Positions 33,002 through 41,529 are shown, numbered from the stretch's first letter. The stretch: 55,899 nucleotides of DNA from Ruminococcaceae bacterium UBA3818 (GCA_002369315.1 DFDW01000024.1:181-56079), one strand, 5' to 3'. Program-made: numbers and translations. The notes: generated by a model not told the origin, from the letters alone.

Positions 33002-34192
33002 TTATTTGGTGTAATTGTCAAAATAGCCCTGAACCAATACGATAGGCGTTCCTTTATCGCCGCTGCCAGAGGTCAGGTCGCACAACGAACCGATCAAATC
33101 GGTCAGCCGGCGGGGAGTTGTCCCCTGGGAGACCATCTTCCCTGTCAAATCCTGATCCTTATTGCGGATATAATCGGAAATCGCGTCTTTCAGCTCCTGG
33201 CCGCTCAGATGAGCGAAATCATTGTCCGCCAAATATTTCAGCTTCACTTCGTTCGGCTGTCCTTCCAGGCCCTTGGTATACGCCGGAGAAACCACCGGGT
33301 CTGCCAGTTCCCAGATTTTACCCACCGGATCCTTGAAAGCGCCATCGCCGTAAATCATGACCTCGACTTTTTTACCGCAAGCCTCGTAAACCAGCTGCTG
33401 AATGCGTTCTACGACCGGAGCGCAATCGCGCGGGAACAGTTTTACCTTTTCTTCTGTAGCCTTATTGCTTCCCAACAGGCCATACTGTTCATTACAGCCG
33501 CTTCCGTCTACCGGATGGTTTAAAATCTCATCCAGGCACAGGACTTTTTCCGCTCCGGCGGCTTTCAGCAAGCGTTTGCTGCGGGCACGGGTATGAATAT
33601 CACAGCAAAGCACGTTTTTCGTATACTGAAGAATCGTACGGCAATCATTCGCCAGCACAATTTGCACCTCGCATCCGCAGGAGGTAATCAAATCTTTATA
33701 ATATTCGATATAGTCCACACCGGTGAACACATGCTTTTGGAACCCGAACAAATTGCGATATTCCTCTTCGGTGAGCACATCGCTCCAAGGATTGATTCCT
33801 TTTTCGTCCAGCCGATCCAAATCGATCAAATGGTTGCCCACCTCATCCGACGGATAGCTCAGCATCAGAACCATTTTTTTCACGCCCATCGCGATGCCTT
33901 TCAGGCAGATGGCAAACCGGTTCCGGCTGAGAATCGGGAAGATCACGCCGAGAACCCCATCCGGGAATTTGGCCTTCACGTCCGCCGCAATCTGTTTTGT
34001 CGTGGCATAATTCCCTTGCGCGCGGGCCACTACCGCCTCCGTTACCGCAATCACGTCCCGGTCTCCGATTGAAAACGAATCATTTTTCGCAGCGCTGAGC
34101 ACGCTGTCTGCTACAATTTTTGCAATATCGTCCCCTTCACGGATGATGGGAGCGCGGATGCCGCGGGATACGGTTCCAACGAGTCTTTCCAA
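33002..34192 (-). CDS. coenzyme F420-0:L-glutamate ligase-like protein
   Basis: 396 residues, longer than archaeal CofE (about 250). The N-terminal part carries the CofE pattern (RGIRAPIIREGDDIAKIVAD, DRDVIAVTEAVVARAQGNYA). The middle and C-terminal parts contain conserved stretches such as VLANDCRTILQYTKNVL, MIYGDGAFKDPVGKIWELAD and VSQGTTPRRLTDLIG. Homologues are widespread in clostridia that are not known to make F420, so the real substrate may be another acyl acceptor. It is monocistronic with its own promoter (34277-34249). No F420 biosynthesis gene is in the window. The start follows ACGGAGG. Confidence 0.8.
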   Translation of the reverse strand: MERLVGTVSRGIRAPIIREGDDIAKIVADSVLSAAKNDSFSIGDRDVIAVTEAVVARAQGNYATTKQIAADVKAKFPDGVLGVIFPILSRNRFAICLKGIAMGVKKMVLMLSYPSDEVGNHLIDLDRLDEKGINPWSDVLTEEEYRNLFGFQKHVFTGVDYIEYYKDLITSCGCEVQIVLANDCRTILQYTKNVLCCDIHTRARSKRLLKAAGAEKVLCLDEILNHPVDGSGCNEQYGLLGSNKATEEKVKLFPRDCAPVVERIQQLVYEACGKKVEVMIYGDGAFKDPVGKIWELADPVVSPAYTKGLEGQPNEVKLKYLADNDFAHLSGQELKDAISDYIRNKDQDLTGKMVSQGTTPRRLTDLIGSLCDLTSGSGDKGTPIVLVQGYFDNYTK

Positions 34193-34248
34193 AATAGTCG
34201 ACCTCCGTTCCTGTTTGAATCAGGAAAATAGAATTCATAAACAAATGT

Positions 34249-34277
34249 ATTATACATGATTTGAGCGAATTCGTAAA
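34249..34277 (-). promoter_or_regulatory. promoter of the CofE-like gene
   Basis: On the minus strand TTTACG (34277-34272), 17-base spacer, TATAAT (34254-34249). It lies about 57 bases before the start codon and just beyond the sdaAA stop. Confidence 0.7.
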
Positions 34278-34291
34278 GATTTTCTTTGTAT

Positions 34292-35176
34292 CTATTCCCG
34301 CTTGCCAAAAACCTGTTCCTGCAGTTTTTTGGCGGTGGGAGTATCGGCCAGACCGCCGTCCGCGGTTTCTTTTAAAGAAACCGGCAGCATGTCGCCGATT
34401 CTCTTCATCGCTACAATCACCTCATCCGCAGGAATCGCGCTTTCGATGCCCGCAAGGGCCAGTTCCGCCGCCACAAAAGCGTTTGCCGTGCCCATGGCAT
34501 TTCGTTTGATGCAAGGGATTTCTACCAAACCTGCCACCGGGTCGCAAACCAGTCCCAAAATGTTTTTCAGCGCAATGGCGCAGGCATTGGAAACCTGCTG
34601 CGGCGTTCCGCCGGCCATTTCTGTCACAGCGGCAGCGGCCATTGCCGAAGCGCTGCCGCATTCCGCCTGGCATCCGCCCTCCGCACCGGAAATACTGGCA
34701 TTCTGCGCAATGACCATCCCGATTGCCGATGCCGTAAACAGTGCCCGGACAGCTGTATCCTCGCTGAGATGGTGCTCCTCCTGCATGGTAAGTACCGCGG
34801 CGGGGATGATTCCGCAGGAACCGGCGGTCGGCGCGGCAACAATCTTTCCCATCGCTGCGTTTAACTCGGAAACAGCCAGCGCTTTTACCATCGCTGAGCC
34901 AAACATCCGACCGCAGATATTTTTGCCGTCATCCACCGCGCATTTCATCTTAAAGGCCGCACCGCCGGTCAAGCCGCTGGTGGAGCGCAGGTCCGGATAA
35001 ATCCCGTCGACTACCGCCTGCCGCATGACCGCAAGGCTCTGGGCCATTGCATCATAAACCTGGTCGGGTGTTTGTTCCAGCTGCTGTGCCTGCTGTTCCA
35101 GAACCAAGTCTGAAATACGGCAATTCTGCAAAACAGCAGCCTGTACCAGACCGCTGACCGAGAGATAATGAATCAT
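34292..35176 (-). CDS. sdaAA: L-serine dehydratase, iron-sulfur-dependent, alpha subunit
   Basis: Large subunit of the oxygen-sensitive 4Fe-4S enzyme that deaminates serine to pyruvate and ammonia. 294 residues. Signature regions include STSGLTGGAAFKMK, APTAGSCGIIPAAVLTM, EGGCQAECGSASAMAA and LVCDPVAGLVEIPCIKRN, which supply the cysteines of the cluster. The ATG at 35176 is seven bases after AGGAGG. It lies 14 bases downstream of sdaAB, so the two subunits are co-expressed. Confidence 0.97.
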   Translation of the reverse strand: MIHYLSVSGLVQAAVLQNCRISDLVLEQQAQQLEQTPDQVYDAMAQSLAVMRQAVVDGIYPDLRSTSGLTGGAAFKMKCAVDDGKNICGRMFGSAMVKALAVSELNAAMGKIVAAPTAGSCGIIPAAVLTMQEEHHLSEDTAVRALFTASAIGMVIAQNASISGAEGGCQAECGSASAMAAAAVTEMAGGTPQQVSNACAIALKNILGLVCDPVAGLVEIPCIKRNAMGTANAFVAAELALAGIESAIPADEVIVAMKRIGDMLPVSLKETADGGLADTPTAKKLQEQVFGKRE

Positions 35177-35190
35177 TGCCAATCCTCCTT

Positions 35191-35850
35191 TTATTGGGGC
35201 GCCAGCACCGTGGAGCTGATGATATTGGGCAGCCGCTCCAACTCCTGGTTAATTCCGCCCGATACAGGCGAATCTACTTCCAACGTCATAACGGCAAGCC
35301 CGCCCTTTTGGCGTCGGCTGAGGCGAAAGCTGCCAATATTGATGTTTTGTCCCGCTAAAAATTGCGTAACGGATGCAATCGTTCCCGGCGTATCATTGTG
35401 CAGGATGATGAAAGTGGTCGCCTCTCCGGAAATCTCCACCTCCATACCGTTGACTTTATGGATGCGGATATTGCCGCCTCCAATCGACGCCCCTTCCAGC
35501 GAAACGGTTTTGCCGTCGGCGCCGGTAAGCGTAATCAGCGCGGTATTGGGATGAGCGCCATCGATATGTGTTAGGTAAAAAGAGATCTCCAAACCCCGTT
35601 TTTTCGCCACAGACAGGCTTTCCCGAATCCGGCTGTCGCTGGGTTCCATCCCCATGATCCCGGCTGCCAGAGCCTTATCGGTACCGTGTCCCTTATAGGT
35701 TTTGGCAAAAGATCCGTGCAATCCGATTTCCGCTTTCACTGCGTCTTCGCCCAGAAGCGCGCCGGCAATCCTGCCGATTCGCACCGCACCAGCCGTATGG
35801 GAACTGGAGGGTCCGATCATGACTGGGCCAATGATATCAAAAACATTCAT
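35191..35850 (-). CDS. sdaAB: L-serine dehydratase, iron-sulfur-dependent, beta subunit
   Basis: Small subunit, 219 residues. The N-terminal FDIIGPVMIGPSSSHTAGA motif is the serine dehydratase beta domain; residues about 145-219 form an ACT domain (TFIILHNDTPGTIASVTQFL) that may sense serine or help assembly. The ATG at 35850 follows AAGGAGC. It is the first gene of the sdaAB-sdaAA operon and is divergent from blaI, whose palindromic operators lie in the shared 187-base region. Confidence 0.96.
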   Translation of the reverse strand: MNVFDIIGPVMIGPSSSHTAGAVRIGRIAGALLGEDAVKAEIGLHGSFAKTYKGHGTDKALAAGIMGMEPSDSRIRESLSVAKKRGLEISFYLTHIDGAHPNTALITLTGADGKTVSLEGASIGGGNIRIHKVNGMEVEISGEATTFIILHNDTPGTIASVTQFLAGQNINIGSFRLSRRQKGGLAVMTLEVDSPVSGGINQELERLPNIISSTVLAPQ

Positions 35851-35966
35851 AATGAAGCTCCTTGCATGTCTGTCATTTGTTTTTAGTATACTGCATCGAA
35901 AAACAAAAATCCAGAAAAAAAGCAATGCTGACACAAAAATTAGGTTTTACAAAAATTGTTGACAAG

Positions 35967-36019
35967 TTGGTTTAATAATGTTAAACCAAATCCAACATTT
36001 AAGTTTAACATTATTAAAC
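35967..36019. promoter_or_regulatory. tandem palindromic operators upstream of blaI
   Basis: Site 1 (35967-35989): TTGGTTTAA-TAATG-TTAAACCAA, perfect 9-base arms. Site 2 (36003-36019): GTTTAA-CATTA-TTAAAC, the same core in reverse orientation of its centre. They are 13 bases apart. A TTGACA (35959-35964) immediately before site 1 is a possible -35. The core differs from the TACAnnTGTA core of staphylococcal BlaI/MecI. Probable autoregulatory sites for the BlaI-like protein; sdaAB may also be affected. Confidence 0.7.
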
Positions 36020-36037
36020 CAAAAGGAGCGGATCAGA

Positions 36038-36403
36038 ATGGAAGATCATAAACTCGGCGCAATGGAAACCCGCTTTGCAGAGCTGATTTGGGTGCATGCG
36101 CCTATTGCTTCCGGCGAATTGGTCAAAATATGCCAAAAGGAATTGGAGTGGAAAAAATCCACCACCTATACCATGCTGCGCCGCTTATGTCAGCGGGGTA
36201 TTTTTCAAAATCAAGGCGGATTGGTCACTCCCCTTCTATCCAGAGAAGAATTTCAAGCGCTTCAAAGCGAGAAGTTTGTCGAGGATACGTTTCAGGGTTC
36301 CCTGCCGGCCTTTTTCGCCGCCTTTACCCGGCGCAAGAAGCTGACGGAGCAGGAAATACGGGAATTGGAAGCGCTGATTCATTCGGAACAGGAGGAAAAA
36401 TGA
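36038..36403 (+). CDS. BlaI/MecI family transcriptional repressor
   Basis: 121 residues, the usual length for BlaI/MecI/CopY repressors. A winged helix spans about 5-75 (METRFAELIWVHAPIASGEL, KKSTTYTMLRRLCQRGIF) and a helical dimerisation region follows. Such repressors are cleaved when a membrane M56 peptidase senses a signal. The ATG at 36038 lies after AAAGGAG; upstream in-frame codons would run through the operators. It overlaps the N-terminal fragment of the blaR1 gene by a few bases. Confidence 0.9.
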   Translation: MEDHKLGAMETRFAELIWVHAPIASGELVKICQKELEWKKSTTYTMLRRLCQRGIFQNQGGLVTPLLSREEFQALQSEKFVEDTFQGSLPAFFAAFTRRKKLTEQEIRELEALIHSEQEEK

Positions 36404-37600
36404 TGCTGCAAACGGTATTTTTAAAAATTCTGAACATGAGCCTTACCTCTGCCCTCGTCATTTTCCTGGTTCTGGCTGGCCGGCGTGGCAGCGATGGCCG
36501 TTTACATCCTGCTCTCTCTGATTCGGCTGCGGCGGACTGTAACCGGAGCTGTGCGGCTGCAGGACCGCATTTATTTGGCGGATCATATTGCCTCCCCTTT
36601 TGTAGCAGGTGTTTTTCGTCCCAAAATTTATCTTCCCTCCTCTCTTTCTGTGCAGGAACGTCAATACATTCTGCTGCATGAACAAGCTCATATCCGCCGT
36701 TTCGACCCTCTTTTCCGCGTGCTTGCTTTTATTGCGCTTTCTCTGCATTGGTTCAATCCCCTGGTGTGGGCCGCCTTTTATCTGAGCGGCCGGGATATGG
36801 AAATGGCCTGCGATGAAACGGTCATGCGCCAGATGGAAAATGATATTCGCCGGGAATATGCCCAGTCATTATTGGACCGAACGACCGGTAAAAGAATCGC
36901 TTCGGGAATCCCGCTGGCTTTTGGGGAGACAAATATCAAGGCGCGGATTCGCAACATCATGTCTTACCGAAAATCCAGTCGGTGGGTTATCGCAGCAGCC
37001 GTTGTGGTACTGGCGGCTTTGTGTATTGGTCTGGCGCTGAATCCGGCCAAATCGCAGAGAGCAGCCATCACCTTTCCCGCTTATCAGGACGGAAAGTCAG
37101 AATATAACGAAAGTATCTACAATATTCGCCCGTTTACGCTTCATATCGATCTCCCGGAGGGATGGTCTGCCGCTTTTCCCGCACCGGAAGAAAGAGGCGC
37201 CTCCCCTGCCGGCTTTACACCTGTTTATCTGATGGAAGGCAGCACTGCAAAAGCAGTCATCAGCTATAATACATTTGAGCTGTATGAGGGCGATATCCCG
37301 TTGGAAGACTTTTATAAAACCGTATATGCACCTTTGCGGCTTGGCAGCCTGCACCACTGGGAGGATTACACGCCTATCGTCTCTTCCAAGACCGCGGAAA
37401 CCGCTTTGGCAACGGTCTATTACAGCGAAGAAATGCAGGGGCAATCGGCCGCGTCCTGGCCACAAAGCACGACGCCGGGAATCCTTTTTTACGACAAGGA
37501 ACGCCTTATTTATCTTGCGATCCAGTTTTCCGATTCATCCCTTTCTCTGGATCAGCTTCATGCCATGGCGCAAAGTGTCCGGATAACCGACGCCAAATAA
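36400..37600 (+). pseudogene. BlaR1/MecR1-type M56 metallopeptidase, internal deletion and frameshift
   Basis: The gene starts at 36400/36403 behind GGAGGA with a normal first membrane helix (VFLKILNMSLTSALVIFLVL). At about 36470-36480 the frame changes by one, and the second frame continues mid-protein as FWLAGVAAMAVYILLSLIRL. The helices and loop normally between these parts are missing, so part of the gene seems deleted. Downstream, the zinc site HEQAH, ACDETV, a later membrane helix (WVIAAAVVVLAALCIGLALN) and an outer domain of about 160 residues are intact. The outer domain lacks penicillin-binding motifs (SxxK, KTG), so the original ligand was probably not a beta-lactam. Translation from an internal start such as 36485 is possible. 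It is likely non-functional as a receptor. Confidence 0.7.
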
Positions 37601-37601
37601 A

Positions 37602-37641
37602 AAAACGCTCTGAAAAGCGGCTGCGCTTTTCAGAGCGTTTT
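37602..37641. terminator. bidirectional terminator
   Basis: A perfect 18-base-pair stem (37602-37619 with 37624-37641), loop GCTG. It separates the convergent blaR1-like and redoxin genes. Confidence 0.94.
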
Positions 37642-37661
37642 CCGGTTGATTTTGTTTTCGG

Positions 37662-38228
37662 CTAGGCAAGTTCATCCAGGATCCGGAGCATCTCTTCTAC
37701 CGTCGGCATGTCAATGCTGTTTTTCGCGTAATGGGCATAAACAACGCTTCCATCCGGGTCTACAACAAACATAGCGGGCAGCTGCTGTTCATTGCCTTCA
37801 TACTTTCCATGGACAAATCCCGCTTCTTTCACCTTTTGTCTTTTTGCCTCCAACTTGGCAATATCCTCCGGCGAAGTAGGCATCCGTTCTTCCTTGGTTG
37901 CCGTAGCCGGGATTTCCAGGGTACGGTAAATTACCTGGTCCTGATCGCAGATAATATGGTACGGAAGAGGGCTATCCTTTAAATCTTCCCGTACAACAGC
38001 CGGATCGCTTTGCATGACCACATAAACCTGCGTGCCTCTTTTTAAAAATTCATCATAATGGGCTGCAATCTGATGTACATCATAACGGCAGGTTGTGCAT
38101 CCGATATAGCGCAGCACCCAAAAAACCGTGCGTCCTTCTCGCAGGACGGATTCTGTCGTCAGACCGCTTTGCGACTCCGTTTGAAAAGTGAATGCGGGCA
38201 TTTTTTCTCCTACATGCAGTTTTGCCAT
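37662..38228 (-). CDS. redoxin/AhpC-TSA family protein
   Basis: 188 residues with a thioredoxin-like fold. The motif WVLRYIGCTTCRYD carries a CxxC at about Cys44-Cys47, nearer to thiol-disulfide redoxins than to the single Cys of classic peroxiredoxins. A conserved AMFVVDPDGSVVYAHYA lies near the end. It probably reduces peroxides or disulfides in the cytosol. Start at 38228 or the preceding ATG 38231; GGAGAGA fits the former better. It is divergent from the esterase gene. Confidence 0.85.
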   Translation of the reverse strand: MAKLHVGEKMPAFTFQTESQSGLTTESVLREGRTVFWVLRYIGCTTCRYDVHQIAAHYDEFLKRGTQVYVVMQSDPAVVREDLKDSPLPYHIICDQDQVIYRTLEIPATATKEERMPTSPEDIAKLEAKRQKVKEAGFVHGKYEGNEQQLPAMFVVDPDGSVVYAHYAKNSIDMPTVEEMLRILDELA

Positions 38229-38363
38229 CATGATCTCTCCTTTTATTCCGTTTTTTCATTCAAAAACAGAGATTTTAACCTCGTTTTCGGATCTTTTTGT
38301 ATCTTGTTTTTCAGTATAATCGATGAAAAAGAAAAAAACAATCCTTTTTCCTGCAGCATTTGA

Positions 38364-38393
38364 TTGAAAACACCAGCTTACAACGATTATAAT
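38364..38393 (+). promoter_or_regulatory. promoter of the esterase gene
   Basis: TTGAAA (38364-38369), 18-base spacer, TATAAT (38388-38393). It rules out translation starts upstream of about 38400. Confidence 0.7.
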
Positions 38394-38426
38394 AAAGCTA
38401 TCGCAAACAGAAAGAAGGCGCCGAAT

Positions 38427-39164
38427 TTGAAAGGAATGATTGTTTCGTTTTCTCCGGGCGGGAGGTCTTGCTTTGTCTATTGTCCGCCCGGCTACGAGAA
38501 TACGGAACTGCGGTATCCGGTTATTTACGCGTGCGGTGAACAAGCGGACAAAATGCCCCCGATTCTGGAAAAACTGGAATCCCGGTTTCAAAAAGGCCTT
38601 TCCCCGTTTCTGCTGGTGGGGGTAGACGCCAACTGGGAACAGGATTTAACGCCTTGGCCCGCGCCGGCCGCTTTCAGAGGATCACCGGACTTTACCGGCG
38701 GCGCCGGACAATATTGTCAGGATATTGCCACCCAAATCAAACCTTTGGCAGACCAGCGTTTTCGAACCCTCTCCGATCCGGCGCACACCGCAATATGCGG
38801 CTACTCTCTCGGCGGACTGGCAGCATTGTATGCGCTTTATCTTCAGCCGGAATTCGGGCTTGCCGCCAGTATATCCGGCTCTCTCTGGTATGAAGGCTGG
38901 GTACCCTTTATGGAAAAGAATCGGCCTGTATTCCCTCATGCGCAGGTATACCTCTCCTTAGGGCGCGGTGAGGAGAAGTCCCGCCATCCGCTGATGCGAA
39001 AAATCGGAGATTGTACCCGTACTGCCCAAACCCTTTTGTCGAAGCAATTGGGATGCGATATCCCGCTTGTCTGGAGCGACGGCGGGCATTACACGCAAAT
39101 CGACCAGCGAAAAGAGCAGGCTTTGGCCTGGCTTGCCGTGCAAATGGAAAAATCGTTTGAATAA
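38427..39164 (+). CDS. alpha/beta-hydrolase esterase (Fes/IroE-like)
   Basis: About 245 residues of the esterase-D/enterochelin-esterase type. CFVYCPPGYEN and YPVIYACGEQ form the first strands, the nucleophile elbow is CGYSLGGLAALYAL, and the acid and His are likely in the C-terminal part (SDGGHYTQ). No signal peptide, so it acts on an intracellular or imported ester; no siderophore genes are near. A TTG at 38427 fits AAGAAGG; the in-frame ATG at 38436 has no spaced ribosome binding site. Monocistronic. Confidence 0.85.
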   Translation: MKGMIVSFSPGGRSCFVYCPPGYENTELRYPVIYACGEQADKMPPILEKLESRFQKGLSPFLLVGVDANWEQDLTPWPAPAAFRGSPDFTGGAGQYCQDIATQIKPLADQRFRTLSDPAHTAICGYSLGGLAALYALYLQPEFGLAASISGSLWYEGWVPFMEKNRPVFPHAQVYLSLGRGEEKSRHPLMRKIGDCTRTAQTLLSKQLGCDIPLVWSDGGHYTQIDQRKEQALAWLAVQMEKSFE

Positions 39165-39236
39165 TCCCTTTTTGCATGGAAATGGCACAATATCCTTTCC
39201 CGAATATGGGAATTTCTCTACAACGAAGCAGCAGAT

Positions 39237-39279
39237 AATAAAATTCGGAGCGCTGATTTTTCAGGCTCCGAATTTTATT
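39237..39279. terminator. bidirectional terminator
   Basis: Stem of 15 bases (39237-39251 with 39265-39279), plus an inner CTGA/TCAG stem with a TTTT loop. It separates the esterase gene from the convergent cca transcript. Confidence 0.92.
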
Positions 39280-39446
39280 TTTCGTTGATTTTTTTGAATT
39301 CCCGGCGCAATGCCCAGCCACCCCACCAACACGGATGCGCAAAAGCTCTGCGCTATCATCAAAAGGCCTTCCCATAAAAAGTCCCCTGCCGCTTTGACAG
39401 CAAGATGTGCCACTTTTATAAAACAACTTGATTCAGCAATTCCCAT
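39261..39446 (-). CDS. possible small membrane protein overlapping the cca 3' end
   Basis: A 61-codon frame that starts inside the last codons of cca (ATG 39446) and ends inside the terminator stem. It contains one hydrophobic stretch (WEGLLMIAQSFCASVLVGWL, then GIAP). The ribosome binding site is poor and I recognise no family, so it may be chance. Confidence 0.22.
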   Translation of the reverse strand: MGIAESSCFIKVAHLAVKAAGDFLWEGLLMIAQSFCASVLVGWLGIAPGIQKNQRKIKFGA

Positions 39447-40641
39447 TTTCCATCCAGCGGTATGCCTCATCCCGCAAGGCAGCTGGCGCATTTTCTGTTT
39501 TTCCCCAGATCACCTGATCCAGCAGATAGACCAGACATTCTCCCAGCCGGGGACCTGAAAGTCCCAACGTCTTTAATTCCCGCCCGCCAATCGCCAGCTG
39601 CTCAGCACAAAAGCATTCTTTTTGTGATAAAACCCTTTCCAGCTCCTTTATCCGGCTGCGGCGGAGATTTTCCCGGTTTTCCAAAGTAAATCGGTAGTCA
39701 ATCCAAAAACGGGCCAACGAGACTCCCAAATCCCGCAAAAGATATTTCACGGATACAGAAAGCGGCATGGACAGATCTTCTTTCCATCGCAGCAGTGCTT
39801 TCACTTCATCAGACAGTTTATTGCTCAGCCGCAGCCGGGAAAGAGCAGCCTCGGCCTCATCGGAATCGGAAAGCAGAACTGCCAACCGAACAGACACCTC
39901 ATTGCTCGCCCGGTCGATGCGGGCAGATAATGCTTTCCACCTTCTCTCATCTTCTCCGCATTCCGGCAAAAGCACGGCAAAAACCGGCCAAAACGAAGCG
40001 ATAACCCTGCCGGTTCCACGCTCCGTGAGCAAACGGACCAATTCCGCCTGTATCCGTTCCGCGGAAATCTGCCGCAATCCTTCCCGGCAGGCAATCGCCG
40101 CCTGGGCTGTCTCCTCCTCCAATTGCAATCCATATGTCGCGGCAAAACGCAGTCCCCGAAGAATTCGGAGAAAATCTTCTTGAAATCGCAGCGTCGGGTC
40201 TCCCACGCAGCGCAGAACGCCTTCTGCCAAATCCTTTCGCCCGTTCCATGGGTCAACCAGCCCTTTCTTAGGATGGTAGGCCATTGCGTTTACCGTAAAA
40301 TCACGCCGGGCCAAATCCTGCGTTAAGTCCCGGACAAAAGCCACTGTGTCCGGATGGCGGCCATCCGAATAGCCGCTTTCAGTCCGGTACGAGGTGATTT
40401 CATAAAGCTGTTTGTTTAAAATAACCCCGACTGTCCCATGGCGAAAACCGGACAACGATTGCTTCTCGTCAAAAAAGCATGCCACAATCTCTTCCGGAAG
40501 CGCGCAAGTGCACAAATCCCAGTCTTTTGGCACGATACCCAGCAAAGCGTCCCGTACACACCCGCCTACCAGATAGCCCTCGTATCCGCTTTTCTCCAGC
40601 CGGTCCAACAAATAGCGAACTTCTGCCGGAATCTCGATCAT
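39433..40641 (-). CDS. cca: CCA tRNA nucleotidyltransferase
   Basis: Class II nucleotidyltransferase that adds or repairs the CCA end of tRNAs. 402 residues. The head has YLVGGCVRDALLG and PKDWDLCTCALPEE with the two catalytic acids in DWD; the second conserved block is ARRDFTVNAMAYHPK; the neck holds RFQEDFLRILRGLRFAATYG. The ATG at 40641 follows GGGAGGG. A poly(A) polymerase activity is possible within this family but the form is that of bacterial CCA enzymes. It is likely transcribed with two small genes upstream (40720-41388). Confidence 0.94.
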   Translation of the reverse strand: MIEIPAEVRYLLDRLEKSGYEGYLVGGCVRDALLGIVPKDWDLCTCALPEEIVACFFDEKQSLSGFRHGTVGVILNKQLYEITSYRTESGYSDGRHPDTVAFVRDLTQDLARRDFTVNAMAYHPKKGLVDPWNGRKDLAEGVLRCVGDPTLRFQEDFLRILRGLRFAATYGLQLEEETAQAAIACREGLRQISAERIQAELVRLLTERGTGRVIASFWPVFAVLLPECGEDERRWKALSARIDRASNEVSVRLAVLLSDSDEAEAALSRLRLSNKLSDEVKALLRWKEDLSMPLSVSVKYLLRDLGVSLARFWIDYRFTLENRENLRRSRIKELERVLSQKECFCAEQLAIGGRELKTLGLSGPRLGECLVYLLDQVIWGKTENAPAALRDEAYRWMENGNC

Positions 40642-40719
40642 CTTTTCCCTCCCGGGACTAAATGCCCGTATCGCCTTTCTTCTGCCTTGTTTCAGTTTAT
40701 CCATATGATACCTATGTCC

Positions 40720-41199
40720 CTATACCCCTGTCATATTTGTCAGCAAATTCCGCAGGGTTTCTATCAGGTGTTCCCGTTCCCGCCTGCCTTTTGAGGAAAA
40801 GGCTGAAACAAAATAGGTTGCACCCGCCGCTGATACCGTGCACAGCAGGGCCAAAAAAATGCAGGTCAGAAAAGACGCGCCTTTTCTTTCCCAGGCAAGC
40901 CAAAGAACCAGAAAGCTCATAGAAAAAAGGAAGAAGATCGATATCGGGTCAGTCAGCCCCTTAAACACAACAAAATAGACAGACGTATTTTCTTTTTTCC
41001 CCGATAGAAAGCCCATCGCCTTGTGGAAAATCAGCCCATCGAGCAGGCGAATCTCGTTTTTGCTGTGATAAGACATACTGAAAAAATAAGCAATTACCCA
41101 TCCTACATGCCGTTCCATTCCAAAATCGAACCGACTATCAAGATTCTGCCGCAATAGCGTCCGGCATTCTCCGATCCGCACCGGCACACATATTTTCAT
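40720..41199 (-). CDS. membrane protein of unknown function
   Basis: 159 residues. An N-terminal soluble part (VPVRIGECRTLLRQNLDSRF) precedes two adjacent hydrophobic helices (SIFFLFSMSFLVLWLAWE and FLTCIFLALLCTVSAAGATY) and a basic C-terminal tail. I do not recognise a family. The ATG follows GGGGGAGA, 18 bases after a small gene and 78 bases before cca. Confidence 0.65.
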   Translation of the reverse strand: MKICVPVRIGECRTLLRQNLDSRFDFGMERHVGWVIAYFFSMSYHSKNEIRLLDGLIFHKAMGFLSGKKENTSVYFVVFKGLTDPISIFFLFSMSFLVLWLAWERKGASFLTCIFLALLCTVSAAGATYFVSAFSSKGRREREHLIETLRNLLTNMTGV

Positions 41200-41217
41200 G
41201 TTTCTCCCCCGACGCTT

Positions 41218-41388
41218 TTACACAAGCGTATAGCAAAAATTCTCATAATGCAGACGGCTTCCCTCTTCTGCTTCTAACGGAAGCAGAGCTCGCGCGATTG
41301 GCAAAACATCTGCATCGTCCCGGTCGACCCTCTGCAGCAAAGCATAATCCCCATCGATTCGAATCAGTACATATTCATAAGGACCCAA
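41218..41388 (-). CDS. small conserved-looking protein, TTG start
   Basis: 56 codons from a TTG at 41388 to TAA at 41220-41218. The protein is acidic and well formed (YEYVLIRIDGDYALLQRVD, then RALLPLEAEEGSRLHYENF), with a two-strand start like small beta proteins. AGGGGG lies eight bases upstream and a TATAAT promoter (41458-41431) precedes it. It heads the run toward the membrane protein and cca. No function can be assigned. Confidence 0.6.
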   Translation of the reverse strand: MGPYEYVLIRIDGDYALLQRVDRDDADVLPIARALLPLEAEEGSRLHYENFCYTLV

Positions 41389-41430
41389 TTTTCACGCCCC
41401 CTGTTTTGTGAAAAAGATGACATTTTCTTT

Positions 41431-41458
41431 ATTATAACGGAAATTATTTTTTCTGCAA
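41431..41458 (-). promoter_or_regulatory. promoter of the small-protein/cca run
   Basis: Minus strand TTGCAG (41458-41453), 16-base spacer, TATAAT (41436-41431), about 40 bases upstream of the TTG start. Confidence 0.6.
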
Positions 41459-41496
41459 ATGCAGGACTGATCGATTTTCCTGCCACAGCAACACTT

Positions 41497-41529
41497 TCCC
41501 GGATGGCGATGGATAAACAAAGCGCCCTG
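41497..41529. terminator. terminator at the end of the liv operon
   Basis: Stem ACAAAGCGCCC (41497-41507) with GGGCGCTTTGT (41519-41529), with an inner GC/GC pair. The minus strand ends in a T-rich run and suits livF, which stops at 41616. Confidence 0.85.
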
